From contig NZ_CP050975.2 of assembly GCF_012273515.2 (NCBI RefSeq), positions 7,936,001 through 8,000,000 on the forward strand: DNA of 64,000 bases, read 5' to 3'. Source of the DNA: Streptomyces sp. RPA4-2 (GTDB taxonomy: Bacteria > Actinomycetota > Actinomycetes > Streptomycetales > Streptomycetaceae). Below the pieces are notes generated by a model, which was given only the letters and a program-made list of their open reading frames with translations, did not search any database and was not told the DNA's origin. Each line of letters begins with the position of its first letter. The first letter of the stretch is position 1. The translations under genes and the position numbers were made by a program. This document shows, one piece after another, positions 35,221 to 44,824 of the stretch.

Positions 35221-35646
35221 ATGCTGGATCACTCGGAGGACAGGCTTCTGGAGGAGGCCCTCGGCGCGATCGCCGGACAGGGGCGCCTCGGTGCGAAGTT
35301 CGCGGCCAGGTTCCTCAAACACGACGTCCACGAGATAGAGCTGCGGCTGCCGCTGAGCTTCGATCTCGCCCTCGAACGCGTCCGCGGGAGCCTGCTCGAG
35401 TCGACGGGCGGTACGGATCCGGCGCTGCTGCGCTCGGGGGCGGACGGGGCGGCGCTGCGCGTGTTGTCGGGGGCGGGCTTCGCGGCGATGAACCCGGTCG
35501 TGGTCACGGTCACCGTGACTCGTGTCGAGGAGGACACCACGGCGATACAGGTGCGGGCGGTGGCCAAGGAAGGCCTGATCAAGCAGCACGCGGGTGAGAA
35601 GACCGCGCAGCGTGTGGCGTCGGCGCTGGAGGGCCGACGGGGGTGA
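35221..35646 (+). CDS. Hypothetical protein, 141 aa
   Basis: ATG 35221 follows AGGGGAG with good spacing. The protein is soluble, starts with two helices (LEEALGAIAGQGRLGAKFAARFL), then alternates charged helix and strand, with VVTVTVTRVEEDTTAIQVRAVAKEGLIKQH as a clear beta hairpin plus helix. No catalytic motif, Cys or membrane segment. Possibly a small START- or SRPBCC-like fold, but this is a guess. It lies 190 bases before the chitinase gene and reads in the same direction. Confidence 0.65.
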   Translation: MLDHSEDRLLEEALGAIAGQGRLGAKFAARFLKHDVHEIELRLPLSFDLALERVRGSLLESTGGTDPALLRSGADGAALRVLSGAGFAAMNPVVVTVTVTRVEEDTTAIQVRAVAKEGLIKQHAGEKTAQRVASALEGRRG

Positions 35647-35733
35647 CCCCGGCCGGCCCCGCCGGGCGCGCGTGCCCGTGCGAGTGCCGTCGCCCGCTCC
35701 GGCGAGCGGCGGGGGAGAGGTAAAAATTTCGCC

Positions 35734-35767
35734 TGGTCTAGTCCAAAGGGGAATCTGGTCTAGGCCA
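35734..35767 (+). promoter_or_regulatory. Paired 12-bp direct repeats at chitinase promoter
   Basis: TGGTCTAGTCCA (35734-35745) and TGGTCTAGGCCA (35756-35767) start 22 bases apart, two helical turns. Streptomyces chitinase promoters are known to carry a pair of 12-bp direct repeats needed for chitin induction and glucose repression, and the core GGTCTAG also matches the DasR site. A TTGACA hexamer follows at 35773-35778. Confidence 0.78.
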
Positions 35768-35835
35768 ATCCATTGACATGGCCGCAACAGCATCACGAAG
35801 CTGGGGGCGAACCCCCTCTCCCCTGGAGGCACGCA

Positions 35836-37050
35836 GTGAGACGTCTTCGCGCATGTCTGGGCGCAGTCGCCGCCGTCGGACTCGCCGCGGCGGGCACGAC
35901 CGCACTGATCGCGGGCAGCGCTTCCGGCGCGACCTCCGCACTCGCCAACCGCTGGTACGCCGCGGCTCCCTATCTGATGCCGCTCGACAACGACCCGCCG
36001 GACGCGGCCGCCATCATGGACGCCACCGGCCTGAAGGCGTTCCAGCTCGCCTTCGTCCTCGCCCCCAACGGCGGTGGCTGCAGCCCCACATGGGGTGGCA
36101 CGGCCGCGGTCTCCTCGGACACCGCCGTCCAGTCGGTCGTCAACACCATCCGCGCCAAGGGCGGCGACGTCTCCGTCTCCATCGGCGGGTACGGCGGTAC
36201 GAAGCTCGGCCAGGCATGCTCGGACCCGGCCGCCACGGCGGCGGCGTACCAGCAGGTCATCACCAAGTACGGTCTGCACGCCATCGACTTCGACCTGGAG
36301 GAGCCGGAGTACGAGAACACCGCGGCCATCAAGAACGAGATCGGCGCCGCGAAGATCCTCCAGCAGAACAACCCCGGCCTGTACGTCTCCGTGACCACCG
36401 CGGGCACGGCGGACGGTACCGGCTGGTTCGGCAAGCAGATGCTGCTGGAGGCCAAGTCGCAGGGGTTCACCCCGAACAACTTCTCCATCATGCCGTTCGA
36501 CGGCGGCTTCAACGGCGCGGCCTCGCAGACCGGCGCGCTCACCAACTTCAACCAGATCCTGCAGTCCACCTTCGGCTGGGACCAGGCGACCGCCTACGCC
36601 CACGAGGGCTTCTCCGGCATGAACGGACGCAGCGACACCGGCGAGTACTTCACGCAGGCCGACTTCCAGACCGTGCTGGACTACGCCACCGGTCACCATA
36701 TGGACCGCTTCACGTTCTGGTCCCTCAACCGCGACCGCCAGTGCACCCCGGCCGACAACGGCGGCCGCACATCGGGCACTTGCTCCAGCGTCGCGCAGAA
36801 CTCCTGGGACTTCGCGAAGTATTCGGTGAAGTTCGCCGGAGTGACGCCGCCCACCTCGACTCCCACCCCGACCCCGACTCCCACGCCGCCGGGCACCGGG
36901 TGCAAGCCGGCCTGGAGCTCGACCGCCGTCTACACCGCCGGCAACGAGGTGTCGTACGGCAATCACAACTGGAAGGCCAAGTGGTGGACCCAGAACGAGA
37001 CTCCGGTCGCCTCCGACTGGGGCGTCTGGCAGGACGAGGGCGCCTGCTGA
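35836..37050 (+). CDS. Secreted GH18 chitinase with C-terminal CBM5/12
   Basis: A 404-aa enzyme. GTG 35836 is chosen because GGAGG lies at 35825-35829 and a signal peptide follows (RRLRACLGAVAAVGLAAAG, cleavage near ASGA, about 33). The GH18 barrel spans about 35-335; the D-x-D-x-E motif reads AIDFDLEEPE with Asp151, Asp153 and catalytic acid Glu155. A Pro/Thr linker (TPTPTPTPTPPGTG) joins a chitin-binding CBM5/12 module from Cys356 (CKPAWSSTAVYTAGNEVSYG) with its aromatic WKAKWWTQNE. It hydrolyses chitin outside the cell. Strong hairpin downstream. Confidence 0.95.
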   Translation: MRRLRACLGAVAAVGLAAAGTTALIAGSASGATSALANRWYAAAPYLMPLDNDPPDAAAIMDATGLKAFQLAFVLAPNGGGCSPTWGGTAAVSSDTAVQSVVNTIRAKGGDVSVSIGGYGGTKLGQACSDPAATAAAYQQVITKYGLHAIDFDLEEPEYENTAAIKNEIGAAKILQQNNPGLYVSVTTAGTADGTGWFGKQMLLEAKSQGFTPNNFSIMPFDGGFNGAASQTGALTNFNQILQSTFGWDQATAYAHEGFSGMNGRSDTGEYFTQADFQTVLDYATGHHMDRFTFWSLNRDRQCTPADNGGRTSGTCSSVAQNSWDFAKYSVKFAGVTPPTSTPTPTPTPTPPGTGCKPAWSSTAVYTAGNEVSYGNHNWKAKWWTQNETPVASDWGVWQDEGAC

Positions 37051-37064
37051 GGTCCTGACGGAAA

Positions 37065-37113
37065 CGGTGGGGCGGGGTTCCCGGGCTCAGGCCTCGGGAA
37101 CCCCGCCCCACCG
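37065..37113 (+). terminator. Terminator after chitinase
   Basis: Perfect 19-bp stem (37065-37083 with 37095-37113, starting CGGTGGGGCGGGG), 15 bases after the stop. It may also serve the opposite-strand gene ending at 37191. Confidence 0.93.
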
Positions 37114-37190
37114 TGTGCCGGTCCCACGCTCGGTGTCCGCGGCTGTCGGGACACGAGTTCACGGCGGGTGTCCGCGGCCGTCGGGACGGA

Positions 37191-38405
37191 TCACTCCGGT
37201 GGTCCGGCCGCCAGGCGGTCGTCCAGCCAGTCGAAGACACGTTGTTCGAACAACGCGCGGCCCGTCGGCTCGCAGTGCAGATGGGCACCCTCGGCCTCGG
37301 TGAAGCAGACCAGCGCCTTCCGACCGGGCAGCGCGTCGTAGAGCCGCCGCGCGGCTCCGGGCCAGAAGTGCTCCCCCTCCGGGTCGGTGATCAGCAGCGG
37401 AGTGGTGATCCGCCCGGCCACCGGGGTCACGTCGTACCGGGAGACCTCGGCCAGCAGGTCGTACGGCGAGTCGACCCCGTACGGCCGGGCCCGCCGGCGC
37501 CACATCGCGGCGAGCGCCGGGTCCGCGTCCAGAGCGTCACGGACCACGCGGTCGAACGTGTCGCGGTCACCGGAGTCCCACAGGCCGCGCAACTCCGGGC
37601 CGAGAGGGCGCCACCAGCTCTCCGCGACGGCGACGACACCCGGATCGGCGACCGCCGCGGCGATCCGGTGCTCGAACGCGAGCGCGCGCGGAACCCAGTA
37701 ACCCGCCTGGCTGATTCCGGCGAGCGCGATGCGCCCGGCGTCGACATCGGACCGCGCGGACAGGAAGTCCACGACCGGCGTGACGACTTTCTCCCAGTCC
37801 GGACGGAACGTCACTCCGTGGTCGAACAGCATGGACTGCTGACCCGGCCCATCGAACAACAGCGCGCGGTGGCCCCGGGCCACGGCGGGCGCGCCGAGAA
37901 GCGTCCAGGCCGAGCTGACCGGGCCGTCGCCGCCGTTGTTGACGATCACGGTCGACAGCGGCCCGGGACGGTCGGGCGGGCTCACCAGGTAGCCCGGCAG
38001 CGTCCTTCCCTCGTACGGGATCGCGACCCGCTCGGCGGGCGGGTCCCATGCCTGCGCGAACCGGTCGAAGCAGTCGCGGTGCTCGCCGAACACCTCGCGC
38101 AGCCGTGTCTGCGGGTCCTCGCACGACTCGACGCCCACGAGGGCCAGGCCGAAGTATCCGGCGGCCCGCAGGAAGGCGTCCCGGGCACTGACCGACCGGC
38201 CGCGGGCCGCGCTCTTCTCGCCCTGCTCCCGGACCCGGCGGCCGAGCGCGGCCCAGGTCCAGAACCAGGTCTCCCCGCCGGCGTCCGACAGGGCGGCCGA
38301 AGTCGCCAGTACCTCGCCGACGTCCGCGCCGTGCCGCCAGACGGAGCCCAGAGCGATGCGGACCTCGTGGTCGAACTGGTCGTTCTCGTTGAACCGGTAC
38401 GCCAT
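37191..38405 (-). CDS. Alpha/beta hydrolase (FrsA/DUF1100-like)
   Basis: A 404-aa protein, ATG 38405 with GGGAG 7-11 bases upstream. A helical N-terminal domain of about 130 residues precedes the hydrolase core: STVIVNNGGDG (oxyanion region), LLFDGPGQQ, nucleophile Ser in GRIALAGISQAGYW, Asp near LLITDPEGEHFW and a His in AEGAHLHCEP. This two-part layout resembles the C-C hydrolases and acyl esterases related to dihydroxypseudooxynicotine hydrolase. Substrate unknown. Divergent from the FUSC-type gene. Confidence 0.82.
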   Translation of the reverse strand: MAYRFNENDQFDHEVRIALGSVWRHGADVGEVLATSAALSDAGGETWFWTWAALGRRVREQGEKSAARGRSVSARDAFLRAAGYFGLALVGVESCEDPQTRLREVFGEHRDCFDRFAQAWDPPAERVAIPYEGRTLPGYLVSPPDRPGPLSTVIVNNGGDGPVSSAWTLLGAPAVARGHRALLFDGPGQQSMLFDHGVTFRPDWEKVVTPVVDFLSARSDVDAGRIALAGISQAGYWVPRALAFEHRIAAAVADPGVVAVAESWWRPLGPELRGLWDSGDRDTFDRVVRDALDADPALAAMWRRRARPYGVDSPYDLLAEVSRYDVTPVAGRITTPLLITDPEGEHFWPGAARRLYDALPGRKALVCFTEAEGAHLHCEPTGRALFEQRVFDWLDDRLAAGPPE

Positions 38406-38682
38406 GGCGACTCCCGTTCCCCGCGCCGTCGGACGCCCCGAGCCCGCGACCGCACCGTTTCAGGCTACGAGTCCCCCCGTCCCCCTGCACCCGGCGGTGA
38501 CCGCCACCACGTGCGCGCGTCCTCCGCCGGGTCGAAAATGGGCAGAGGCCCGGTCGCCGAGCACCCACGGCGCCTGCCGAGAGGAACGCCCGCATGTGCC
38601 CCATGAGCCGCACGAGCGCACCGCAGCCACCCCCGTCACGGCCCGACCGCGGCGGGCGTGCCGGTGTGGGCGGCGAGCGGGT

Positions 38683-40776
38683 ATGAGGCCCGGACCCGTC
38701 GGTTCCGCGGTCGTACACCGGTCCGTGCGGGTCACCCTCTCGGCGAGCGTCGGCTTCTACGTGTTCCTCTATGGTCTCCACCAACCCGTGGCGGCGCTGT
38801 ACGCGCTGTTCACCCCCATCGCGCTCGGCCTGCTGTCCACCATTCCCGGGAGCGGCCCGCGGCAGGCGCGCATCACACTGCGGACCCTGCCGTTCGGGCT
38901 GGCTCTCGTCGCTCTGGGCACGGCACTGGCGCAGTCCACGGCGGCCGCGGTGGCGGGCATGCTGGTCGTCGGATTCCTGTTGAGCTTCAGCGTGGTGGCC
39001 GGACCTCGCGCGGCCGGACCCGCGCCCGGTCTGCAACTCCTCTACATCCTGGCCTGTTTCCCGCCCTACGCCCCCGAGACGCTGGGCGGGAGGCTGACGG
39101 GCGTGGCCGTGGGCGTCGTCCTCCTCGCGCTGTGTCACGCGTACCTTCTGCGCGGCCCGCCCGCCATCAGCTTTCGCGACCTGCTCGCCGACGCGCTGGA
39201 GTCGGGCGCGGTCGCGACGGCCGAGCCGGACCGCGTCCCCGTCGCGACGCTGCGGGAACTCAGTGAGGGGATGCGGCTGTCGCGGGTCGCGCCCGGTGAG
39301 CGCCCCACCGGACCGGGCCGCGGGGACCGCGCGCTGGGACAGGCGGGCGCCGCGGCCCGCAGGATCCTGGACCAACTGGCCTCGCAGTCCGAGCTGTCCG
39401 CGTCCGAGGGCGTACCGCTGGGCACGGACCCGGCGTCCGCGGTGCTCCGGGCCCGTGTCGCGGGCACGTGCGCCGACATGGCCTCGGCCCTGCGCACCGG
39501 TCGGCCACCGCCGCCGGCCGATCTGCTGCGGAAGGAGATCCAGCGCTTCCAGGCCGACCGGATCCGTCGCGCCGCCGATCCCGGGGAACAGGGCGTGGAC
39601 AGCCGCGTACTGCGACGGCAGGCCGCGGTCCTGACACTGGCGGAGTCGGCGTGGATCGCGGTCACCGCCGTGGGTGTCGCCGCCGCCGGACGCCGCGGCT
39701 CACCGCTCTCGCCCCGTGACCTCTTCTGGTACGTGGACCTGTCCACGGCGTCGTTGTGGGGGCGCCGGATCGCGGGCAACGCGACGCATCGCTCGGTGTG
39801 GTTCCAGAACGCGGTACGGGTCGCGTGCGGGCTCGCCTTCGCCCGGCTCGTCGCGGGCACCCTCGACCTCGCACACGGATTCTGGGTCCTGCTGACGGTC
39901 CTCACCCTCGCCCGCACCACGGTCGGCGCCACCTGGCGCGCGGTGCGCGAGGCGGTGGCCGGCAATCTGGTGGGAGCGGTCGCCGCCGGTGTCCTGCTCA
40001 TCGCCGTCGGACGGCACCTGGACGCCTACGCCGTCCTCCTCGTACCGGGCATGCTCATCGCCTTCGCCCTGGGCCCGCGGCTCGGAGTCGCCTGGGCACA
40101 GGGGCTGTTCACCCTGGTGGTCGCCCTGGCCTTCGCCCAGATCGCCCCGACCACCTGGCGGCTGTCGGAGGCACGCCTCGTCGATGTCGTCACCGGCAGC
40201 GTCATCGGCCTGCTGTGCGGGCTGCTGGCCTGGCCGGCGGGGGCACGCAGGGAGGTCCGCCGGACCATGGCGAGCCTGCTGCGCTCCTGCGGGGAGCTGG
40301 TACCCGCCACGGTCGAGGCGCTGCTCGAGGCACCGGCGGCCGACCCCTGCGCGCCCCCGACCCGGGCCACCCTGCATCATCTGCGGCTCGCGGAGGCCGC
40401 CTACGCGCAGTTCCGCAGTGAGCCGCCCGCTGCCTGGGAGGGGGCCCAGGCCGACTGGCACGGGGTACTCGTGGTGGCGTACCACACCGTGCTGGGCGCC
40501 CAGCGGCTTCCCTGCTTCGAGGTGCCGCTGGCCGATGTGCCGCCGGAGGCGTGCGCGTGGGCGCGCAGGACGGCGGCCGAACTGACGACGGACGTGGACC
40601 GCATCGCCCTGCACCTCAGGACGGAGAAGTGCCACGGGCCCGGTCGGCGCCCCTGCGCTCCGCCGCTGCCGTGGCACCATCCGGGGCTGCCCACCCTCGT
40701 CGATCTCGAAGTGTGGCTGACGGCCATGGACCATCAGCTCCGCCGCATCGAGGCCTCCCTCGCCGTGCGGCCGTGA
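38683..40776 (+). CDS. FUSC-type membrane protein (aromatic acid exporter-like)
   Basis: A 697-aa protein, ATG 38683. It has two membrane blocks: five to six helices in residues 10-155 and again about 400-530, separated by a cytoplasmic helical region and followed by a cytoplasmic tail rich in helices. This duplicated layout and the block HGFWVLLTVLTLARTTVGAT are those of the FUSC superfamily (AaeB/YccS). Members export aromatic acids or polyamine-like compounds. It stands alone. The ribosome binding site is weak. Confidence 0.8.
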   Translation: MRPGPVGSAVVHRSVRVTLSASVGFYVFLYGLHQPVAALYALFTPIALGLLSTIPGSGPRQARITLRTLPFGLALVALGTALAQSTAAAVAGMLVVGFLLSFSVVAGPRAAGPAPGLQLLYILACFPPYAPETLGGRLTGVAVGVVLLALCHAYLLRGPPAISFRDLLADALESGAVATAEPDRVPVATLRELSEGMRLSRVAPGERPTGPGRGDRALGQAGAAARRILDQLASQSELSASEGVPLGTDPASAVLRARVAGTCADMASALRTGRPPPPADLLRKEIQRFQADRIRRAADPGEQGVDSRVLRRQAAVLTLAESAWIAVTAVGVAAAGRRGSPLSPRDLFWYVDLSTASLWGRRIAGNATHRSVWFQNAVRVACGLAFARLVAGTLDLAHGFWVLLTVLTLARTTVGATWRAVREAVAGNLVGAVAAGVLLIAVGRHLDAYAVLLVPGMLIAFALGPRLGVAWAQGLFTLVVALAFAQIAPTTWRLSEARLVDVVTGSVIGLLCGLLAWPAGARREVRRTMASLLRSCGELVPATVEALLEAPAADPCAPPTRATLHHLRLAEAAYAQFRSEPPAAWEGAQADWHGVLVVAYHTVLGAQRLPCFEVPLADVPPEACAWARRTAAELTTDVDRIALHLRTEKCHGPGRRPCAPPLPWHHPGLPTLVDLEVWLTAMDHQLRRIEASLAVRP

Positions 40777-40815
40777 TGCCCACCGGGGAGCCGGACCCCC
40801 GCCCGGCCGGTGCGG

Positions 40816-42810
40816 TCACCGCTCGCGTGGGGGCGCCGCATTCCCCGCCGTGGTCCCGGACCCCCGCGACTCGACCACGTCCACGTCGCTCGCCCGGACG
40901 AAGGCGATCCGGTGCCCGAGCTGGATCTCGTACCACTCCTCATGGCCCGCCACGACCGGGCTCGGCGTGTCGCGGAACTCCGACCTGTCGATGTGGGACC
41001 CGATGAGGCGGGACTGGGTCGCGTACCGCTGCCCCGCGAGGAAGTGGTACGGCAGCGGCGACTCGGGCTGCTCCGGCACGCCCTCCGGATAGGCGTCCTT
41101 CTCCGGGAGGGCGCGTCCGTAGACCGGGACCTCGCTCAGGCCCGCCTTCGGAGTCACCATCCGGCCGCTCGCGCCGACGGCGGTCGGGTGGTCCTTCGCG
41201 TTCTTGAACCACGCCCGCTGACCCTGGTACCAGATCGCCGTCCAGTCGCCCTCGTACCCGGCGACCGCGAAGGTCTGGCCCGCGGAGACCCGCGACCCCA
41301 GATCGTCGACGTCCACCGTGGAGGCCTCGCCCCCCGGGTGCCGGCCAGGGTCCTGGACCAGCGGTGCGCTCGCGTCGGGCTCGGTGCGGAGGCGGACCGC
41401 GCTGGAGCCGTGCGGCGCGCAGGGCGTGCCGGCCTGGGCGCAGCCCGTGAACGCCGGCATGTGGGCGGCGTAGTCCGGCAGCACGGTCACCATGTCGCTG
41501 TCGGCCTCGGCGGTGGCACGCAGGGGCGCGCCGAGGAGGTCGAAATAGTGCCGCCAGTCCCAGAAGGGTCCCGGGTCGTCGTGCATCGCGGGAATGGACG
41601 AGGCGGTCGGACCCGGCACGTTGTCATGGCCGAGGATGTGCTGCCGGTCGAGCGGGATGTCGTACTTCTTCGCCAGGTAGCGCACCAGACGGGCCGAGGC
41701 CCGGTACATCTGTTCCGTGTACCAGGTGTCGGGCTGTTTCAGGAATCCCTCGTGCTCGATACCGATCGAACGGGCGTTCAGCATCTGGTTGCCCGCGTGC
41801 CAGGCCATGTCCTTGGTCCTGACGTGCTGGGTCACATGGCCGTCGCGGGAACTGATCGAGTAGTGCCACGACGGCTCCTTCGGATTCTGCACGGTCTGCA
41901 GCATCGACCGCAGGCCCGCCTCGGTGTCGTGGATGACGATGTAGTCGATCTTCTGGTCCCGGGGCCGGTCGGCCAGGTCGTGGTTGCCGTAACTACCGTC
42001 GTCCGTCCGCACGTACGGCGCGCCGAGCCAGTCGCAGTCCAGCTCCGGCGGGCACTCGACCTCCTTCGCCCGCCGCGCCTTCGCCGCGTCGGCGGCGCGA
42101 GGGCGCACGCGCGGGCTGGCCGGAAGGGTGACGCGCTCTCCCGCGTCGGTGGTGCGGTGCGCGCCCTGCCGGATCAGCGAGAAGACATCGTCCGCGTACC
42201 TCGCGGCCGATGCGGCGTCGTCCGTGCCCGAGAAGCGCGCCACCGCGTCCCACCAGTCCTCCGGGTCGGTGCTGAGCGGCTTGCCGAGCTGTCGCTGCAC
42301 CGCGGCCAGGAGCGCCGCGCCGCCCCGTACGTTGGCGACGGCGTCCGTCCGGAGCCGTCCCGCCGGGGCCCCGATCAGGAGGGCGGCACGGCGCAGGTCC
42401 GCCGGCTGCTCGGAGCGGTTGCCCGACGCGTTCTCGAGGGGAGCGGCCGACGGCCCCGCCGCGATCGCGGGCCCCTCGGCCCTTCCGCTCGGCGAGGTCG
42501 CCGGGGCCTTCGCCCGACGGGTGTCCACCAGGTGCATCGGACCGTAGCCGCCCGCGACACTCGGGGCGCCCGGCCGGGAGTCCCACCGCGACTGCAGGTA
42601 CGAGACGCCCATGAGCACACTCCGCGGCACGTGGTACTCGTCCGCGGCATCCGTGAAGACGTTCTGCAGCTTCGGCTCGGCCGCCGGGCCGCCGCACGCC
42701 GGAGAACCGGCCAGCAGCGGCACCAGGAGAGCGGCGGACGCGGTCATGCGGACGGTCCGGCGGCGCCCTCGTCCAGCGCTGGGGATTCGGCGGGCGGCAC
42801 GTCTCTTCAT
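40816..42810 (-). CDS. Exported N-acetylmuramoyl-L-alanine amidase
   Basis: A 664-aa protein, ATG 42810 with GGAGATC upstream. The signal has a Cys after a hydrophobic core (LLAGSPAC), but the lipobox is poor. Residues about 45-90 look like a lysozyme/SLT-type fragment (PRSVLMGVSYLQSRWDS, GGYGPMHL). The amidase_2/PGRP domain carries zinc His in IHDTEAG (about 293) and HILGHDNVPG (about 393), and MAWHAGNQMLN. A C-terminal region of about 200 residues with SH3-like strands (WTAIWYQGQRAWFKN) probably binds the wall. It cleaves the stem peptide from muramic acid. Minus-strand, upstream of tandem repeats. Confidence 0.88.
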   Translation of the reverse strand: MKRRAARRIPSAGRGRRRTVRMTASAALLVPLLAGSPACGGPAAEPKLQNVFTDAADEYHVPRSVLMGVSYLQSRWDSRPGAPSVAGGYGPMHLVDTRRAKAPATSPSGRAEGPAIAAGPSAAPLENASGNRSEQPADLRRAALLIGAPAGRLRTDAVANVRGGAALLAAVQRQLGKPLSTDPEDWWDAVARFSGTDDAASAARYADDVFSLIRQGAHRTTDAGERVTLPASPRVRPRAADAAKARRAKEVECPPELDCDWLGAPYVRTDDGSYGNHDLADRPRDQKIDYIVIHDTEAGLRSMLQTVQNPKEPSWHYSISSRDGHVTQHVRTKDMAWHAGNQMLNARSIGIEHEGFLKQPDTWYTEQMYRASARLVRYLAKKYDIPLDRQHILGHDNVPGPTASSIPAMHDDPGPFWDWRHYFDLLGAPLRATAEADSDMVTVLPDYAAHMPAFTGCAQAGTPCAPHGSSAVRLRTEPDASAPLVQDPGRHPGGEASTVDVDDLGSRVSAGQTFAVAGYEGDWTAIWYQGQRAWFKNAKDHPTAVGASGRMVTPKAGLSEVPVYGRALPEKDAYPEGVPEQPESPLPYHFLAGQRYATQSRLIGSHIDRSEFRDTPSPVVAGHEEWYEIQLGHRIAFVRASDVDVVESRGSGTTAGNAAPPRER

Positions 42811-43095
42811 CGCGGGGGATCTCCAACCATGCTCGTCGCGGCCAGGACAAGGAGTTGCCCCTTGCACCACCCCCTGTACGTTTCCGTGCCCGACACGCGA
42901 CGGCGCGCCGAGCGTCACCGGTGTGGACCAGCGGCCCGGCAGAGGCCACCCGGTCGGCGGCAGGATCTTCATATCTGATGGATAGTCAGCAAAAGACGCC
43001 AGTTCCGCGCGAGGGTGAGCGGAACGGGGGTGTGACGGTGCTGTACGACGAGGCGGGTGACGGAGTGTCATGGCGGACCGCACCGGTGGGCCGGA
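42811..43095. other. Promoter region of amidase gene
   Basis: No gene seen. The AT-richest stretch, about 42968-42995, is the likely minus-strand promoter. Confidence 0.4.
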
Positions 43096-43215
43096 CGGCT
43101 GACGGACCGGCCGCGTGACGAGCTGACGGACCGACGGCGATACGAGCCGGTGGACCGGCGGGGTGACGAACTGACGGACCGACGGGGTGGCGAACCGACG
43201 GACCGGCGGACGGCG
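43096..43215. repeat. 24-bp tandem repeat, five copies
   Basis: Units start at 43096, 43120, 43144, 43168 and 43192. The shared core is CTGACGGACCGACGG followed by GGTGAC-like sequence. The copies are imperfect. The array lies just past the M1 peptidase stop (43223, minus strand) and before the amidase promoter. There are no spacers, so it is not a CRISPR array. Confidence 0.9.
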
Positions 43216-43222
43216 CGGCGGC

Positions 43223-44824
43223 TCAGCCCCGGACCGGGTCCGGGTGCCAGTCGGGATGCCCCGGCATGGGCGGGGTGTGCGCCCCGTAAAGCCACGGGGT
43301 CAGGAAGGTGCTCAGATCCTGGCCGGCGACGCCTGACGCGAGCGCGACGAAATCGTGGGTGCCCGCGGCCCGGCCCTGATACGTCGTCACCCAGGTCCGC
43401 TCGATCCTGCCGAAGGTCTCCTCGCCCACCTTCTCCCGCAGGGCGTAGAGCACCAGCGCCGAACCGTCGTACCGCATCTGCTTGAACAGATGCGTGTCAC
43501 CGTCGGGTTCGGCGGGGGCCCCGTCGTCATGACGCCACTGGTCGTGCCGTTCGTACGCCGTCCGCATCGCGCTCTCGAAGCTGTCGCCGCCGTGTGCGCC
43601 GGAGTACAGACGCTCGTAGAAGCGGGCGTGACCCTCGCTCAGCCACAGATCGGACCACCGCCGGATGGCGACGCTGTCGCCGGTCCACTGATGGGCCAGC
43701 TCGTGGACGAGGTTGCGCTCGGCGTCGACCCGGTCGCCCAGCAGGTCGGCCCTCGGCACCACGGACAGGGACTGCGTCTCCAGCGCCACCGGCAGGTCGG
43801 TGTCCGCGACCAGGACGCCGTAGCGGCGGAAGGGGTACGGGCCGAGGCGCCGTTCCAGCCAGGCCAGGTGCTCGGAGGTGAGTGCGCGGTACGCCTTGGT
43901 GCCGGTGACCAGGCCGTCCGGGACCACGTCCCGAACGGGCAGGCCGCGCGGACCGGCGCTCTCGACGAACGCGAACCTCCCGATCGCCATCTGCACGAGC
44001 TGGGCCGCGACCGGGTGCTCGGAGTCGTACGTCCAGCGGATCCGTCCGTCGGGCCGCCGGACGCGCTCGACGAGCCTGCCGTTGGCCACCGCGCCGACGT
44101 CCGGTGGGGTGGTGATGTGGAAGGTGACCGGCGCCCGCAGGCTCGGGTGGTCGTCCACCGGGAAGATCATCTTGGCGCCGTCGGGCTGCGGGTAGAGCAC
44201 GGTGCCGTCGGGCGTGGGCACCCAGCCGTAGTCCGCGATGGCGTCGCCCCGGTGACGTTGCCGTGCCGGGTCGGCGGTGTAGTCGACCCGCACGGTGAAG
44301 GTGCCGCCGTGAGGGATGGGTCGCGAGGGTGTGACGACGAGTTCGTCGCCGTCGCGCACGGTGCGCGCCGGCGTCCCGTCGACGGTGACCCGGCGCAGTG
44401 TGTTGCCCGCGAAATCGAGGTCGAAGCGGGAGAGCGCCTGCGTGGCGGTGGCGTCGATGGTGGTGCTCGCGCCGAACGGTGTTCTCGGTGCCGCCCAGTC
44501 GAAGTCGAGGGTGTAGCGCCGGACCGTGTAGCCGCCGTTGCCGTCGAGCGGCATGAGCGGGTCGCCGATGCCCGGAGCGCCGGGAGAGGGGGAGGTCGCG
44601 GGCGAGGCGGGGGGCGCGGGGGAGGGGCCGGGGGCATGGATGCCGAGGCGTGCGGAGCCGCGGTGGTCCCCGGAGGGGAGAGCGCCGGCGAGGGCGACCG
44701 CGCCGGTGATGCCGACGGCACCGGTGAGGGTGAGAGCGACGACCGTACGGCGCGAGCGGAGATCCCTGCGGGGGCGTCCCGGCAGGTCCGCTTCCGGCGA
44801 GGGCGGCGTGAGCGGCGCGTTCAC
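43223..44824 (-). CDS. Exported M1-family zinc metallopeptidase
   Basis: A 533-aa protein from GTG 44824; the start is uncertain because no Shine-Dalgarno sequence is visible and the frame stays open upstream through repeats. An N-terminal membrane anchor or signal (TVVALTLTGAVGITGAVALAG, preceded by RSRR) leads to a Pro/Ser linker, then the M1 N-terminal beta domain. The catalytic site is HELAH at about 373 with the third ligand Glu 18 residues later (HEXXH-x18-E, in LWLSEGHARF). It lacks the exopeptidase GAMEN sequence; the equivalent place reads ALETQSL. It probably cleaves peptides at the cell surface. Confidence 0.85.
   Translation of the reverse strand: MNAPLTPPSPEADLPGRPRRDLRSRRTVVALTLTGAVGITGAVALAGALPSGDHRGSARLGIHAPGPSPAPPASPATSPSPGAPGIGDPLMPLDGNGGYTVRRYTLDFDWAAPRTPFGASTTIDATATQALSRFDLDFAGNTLRRVTVDGTPARTVRDGDELVVTPSRPIPHGGTFTVRVDYTADPARQRHRGDAIADYGWVPTPDGTVLYPQPDGAKMIFPVDDHPSLRAPVTFHITTPPDVGAVANGRLVERVRRPDGRIRWTYDSEHPVAAQLVQMAIGRFAFVESAGPRGLPVRDVVPDGLVTGTKAYRALTSEHLAWLERRLGPYPFRRYGVLVADTDLPVALETQSLSVVPRADLLGDRVDAERNLVHELAHQWTGDSVAIRRWSDLWLSEGHARFYERLYSGAHGGDSFESAMRTAYERHDQWRHDDGAPAEPDGDTHLFKQMRYDGSALVLYALREKVGEETFGRIERTWVTTYQGRAAGTHDFVALASGVAGQDLSTFLTPWLYGAHTPPMPGHPDWHPDPVRG

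Noticed and set aside
43096..43215. Possible CRISPR-like array
   Set aside because: Units are directly adjacent, imperfect and have no spacers; no cas genes in the window.
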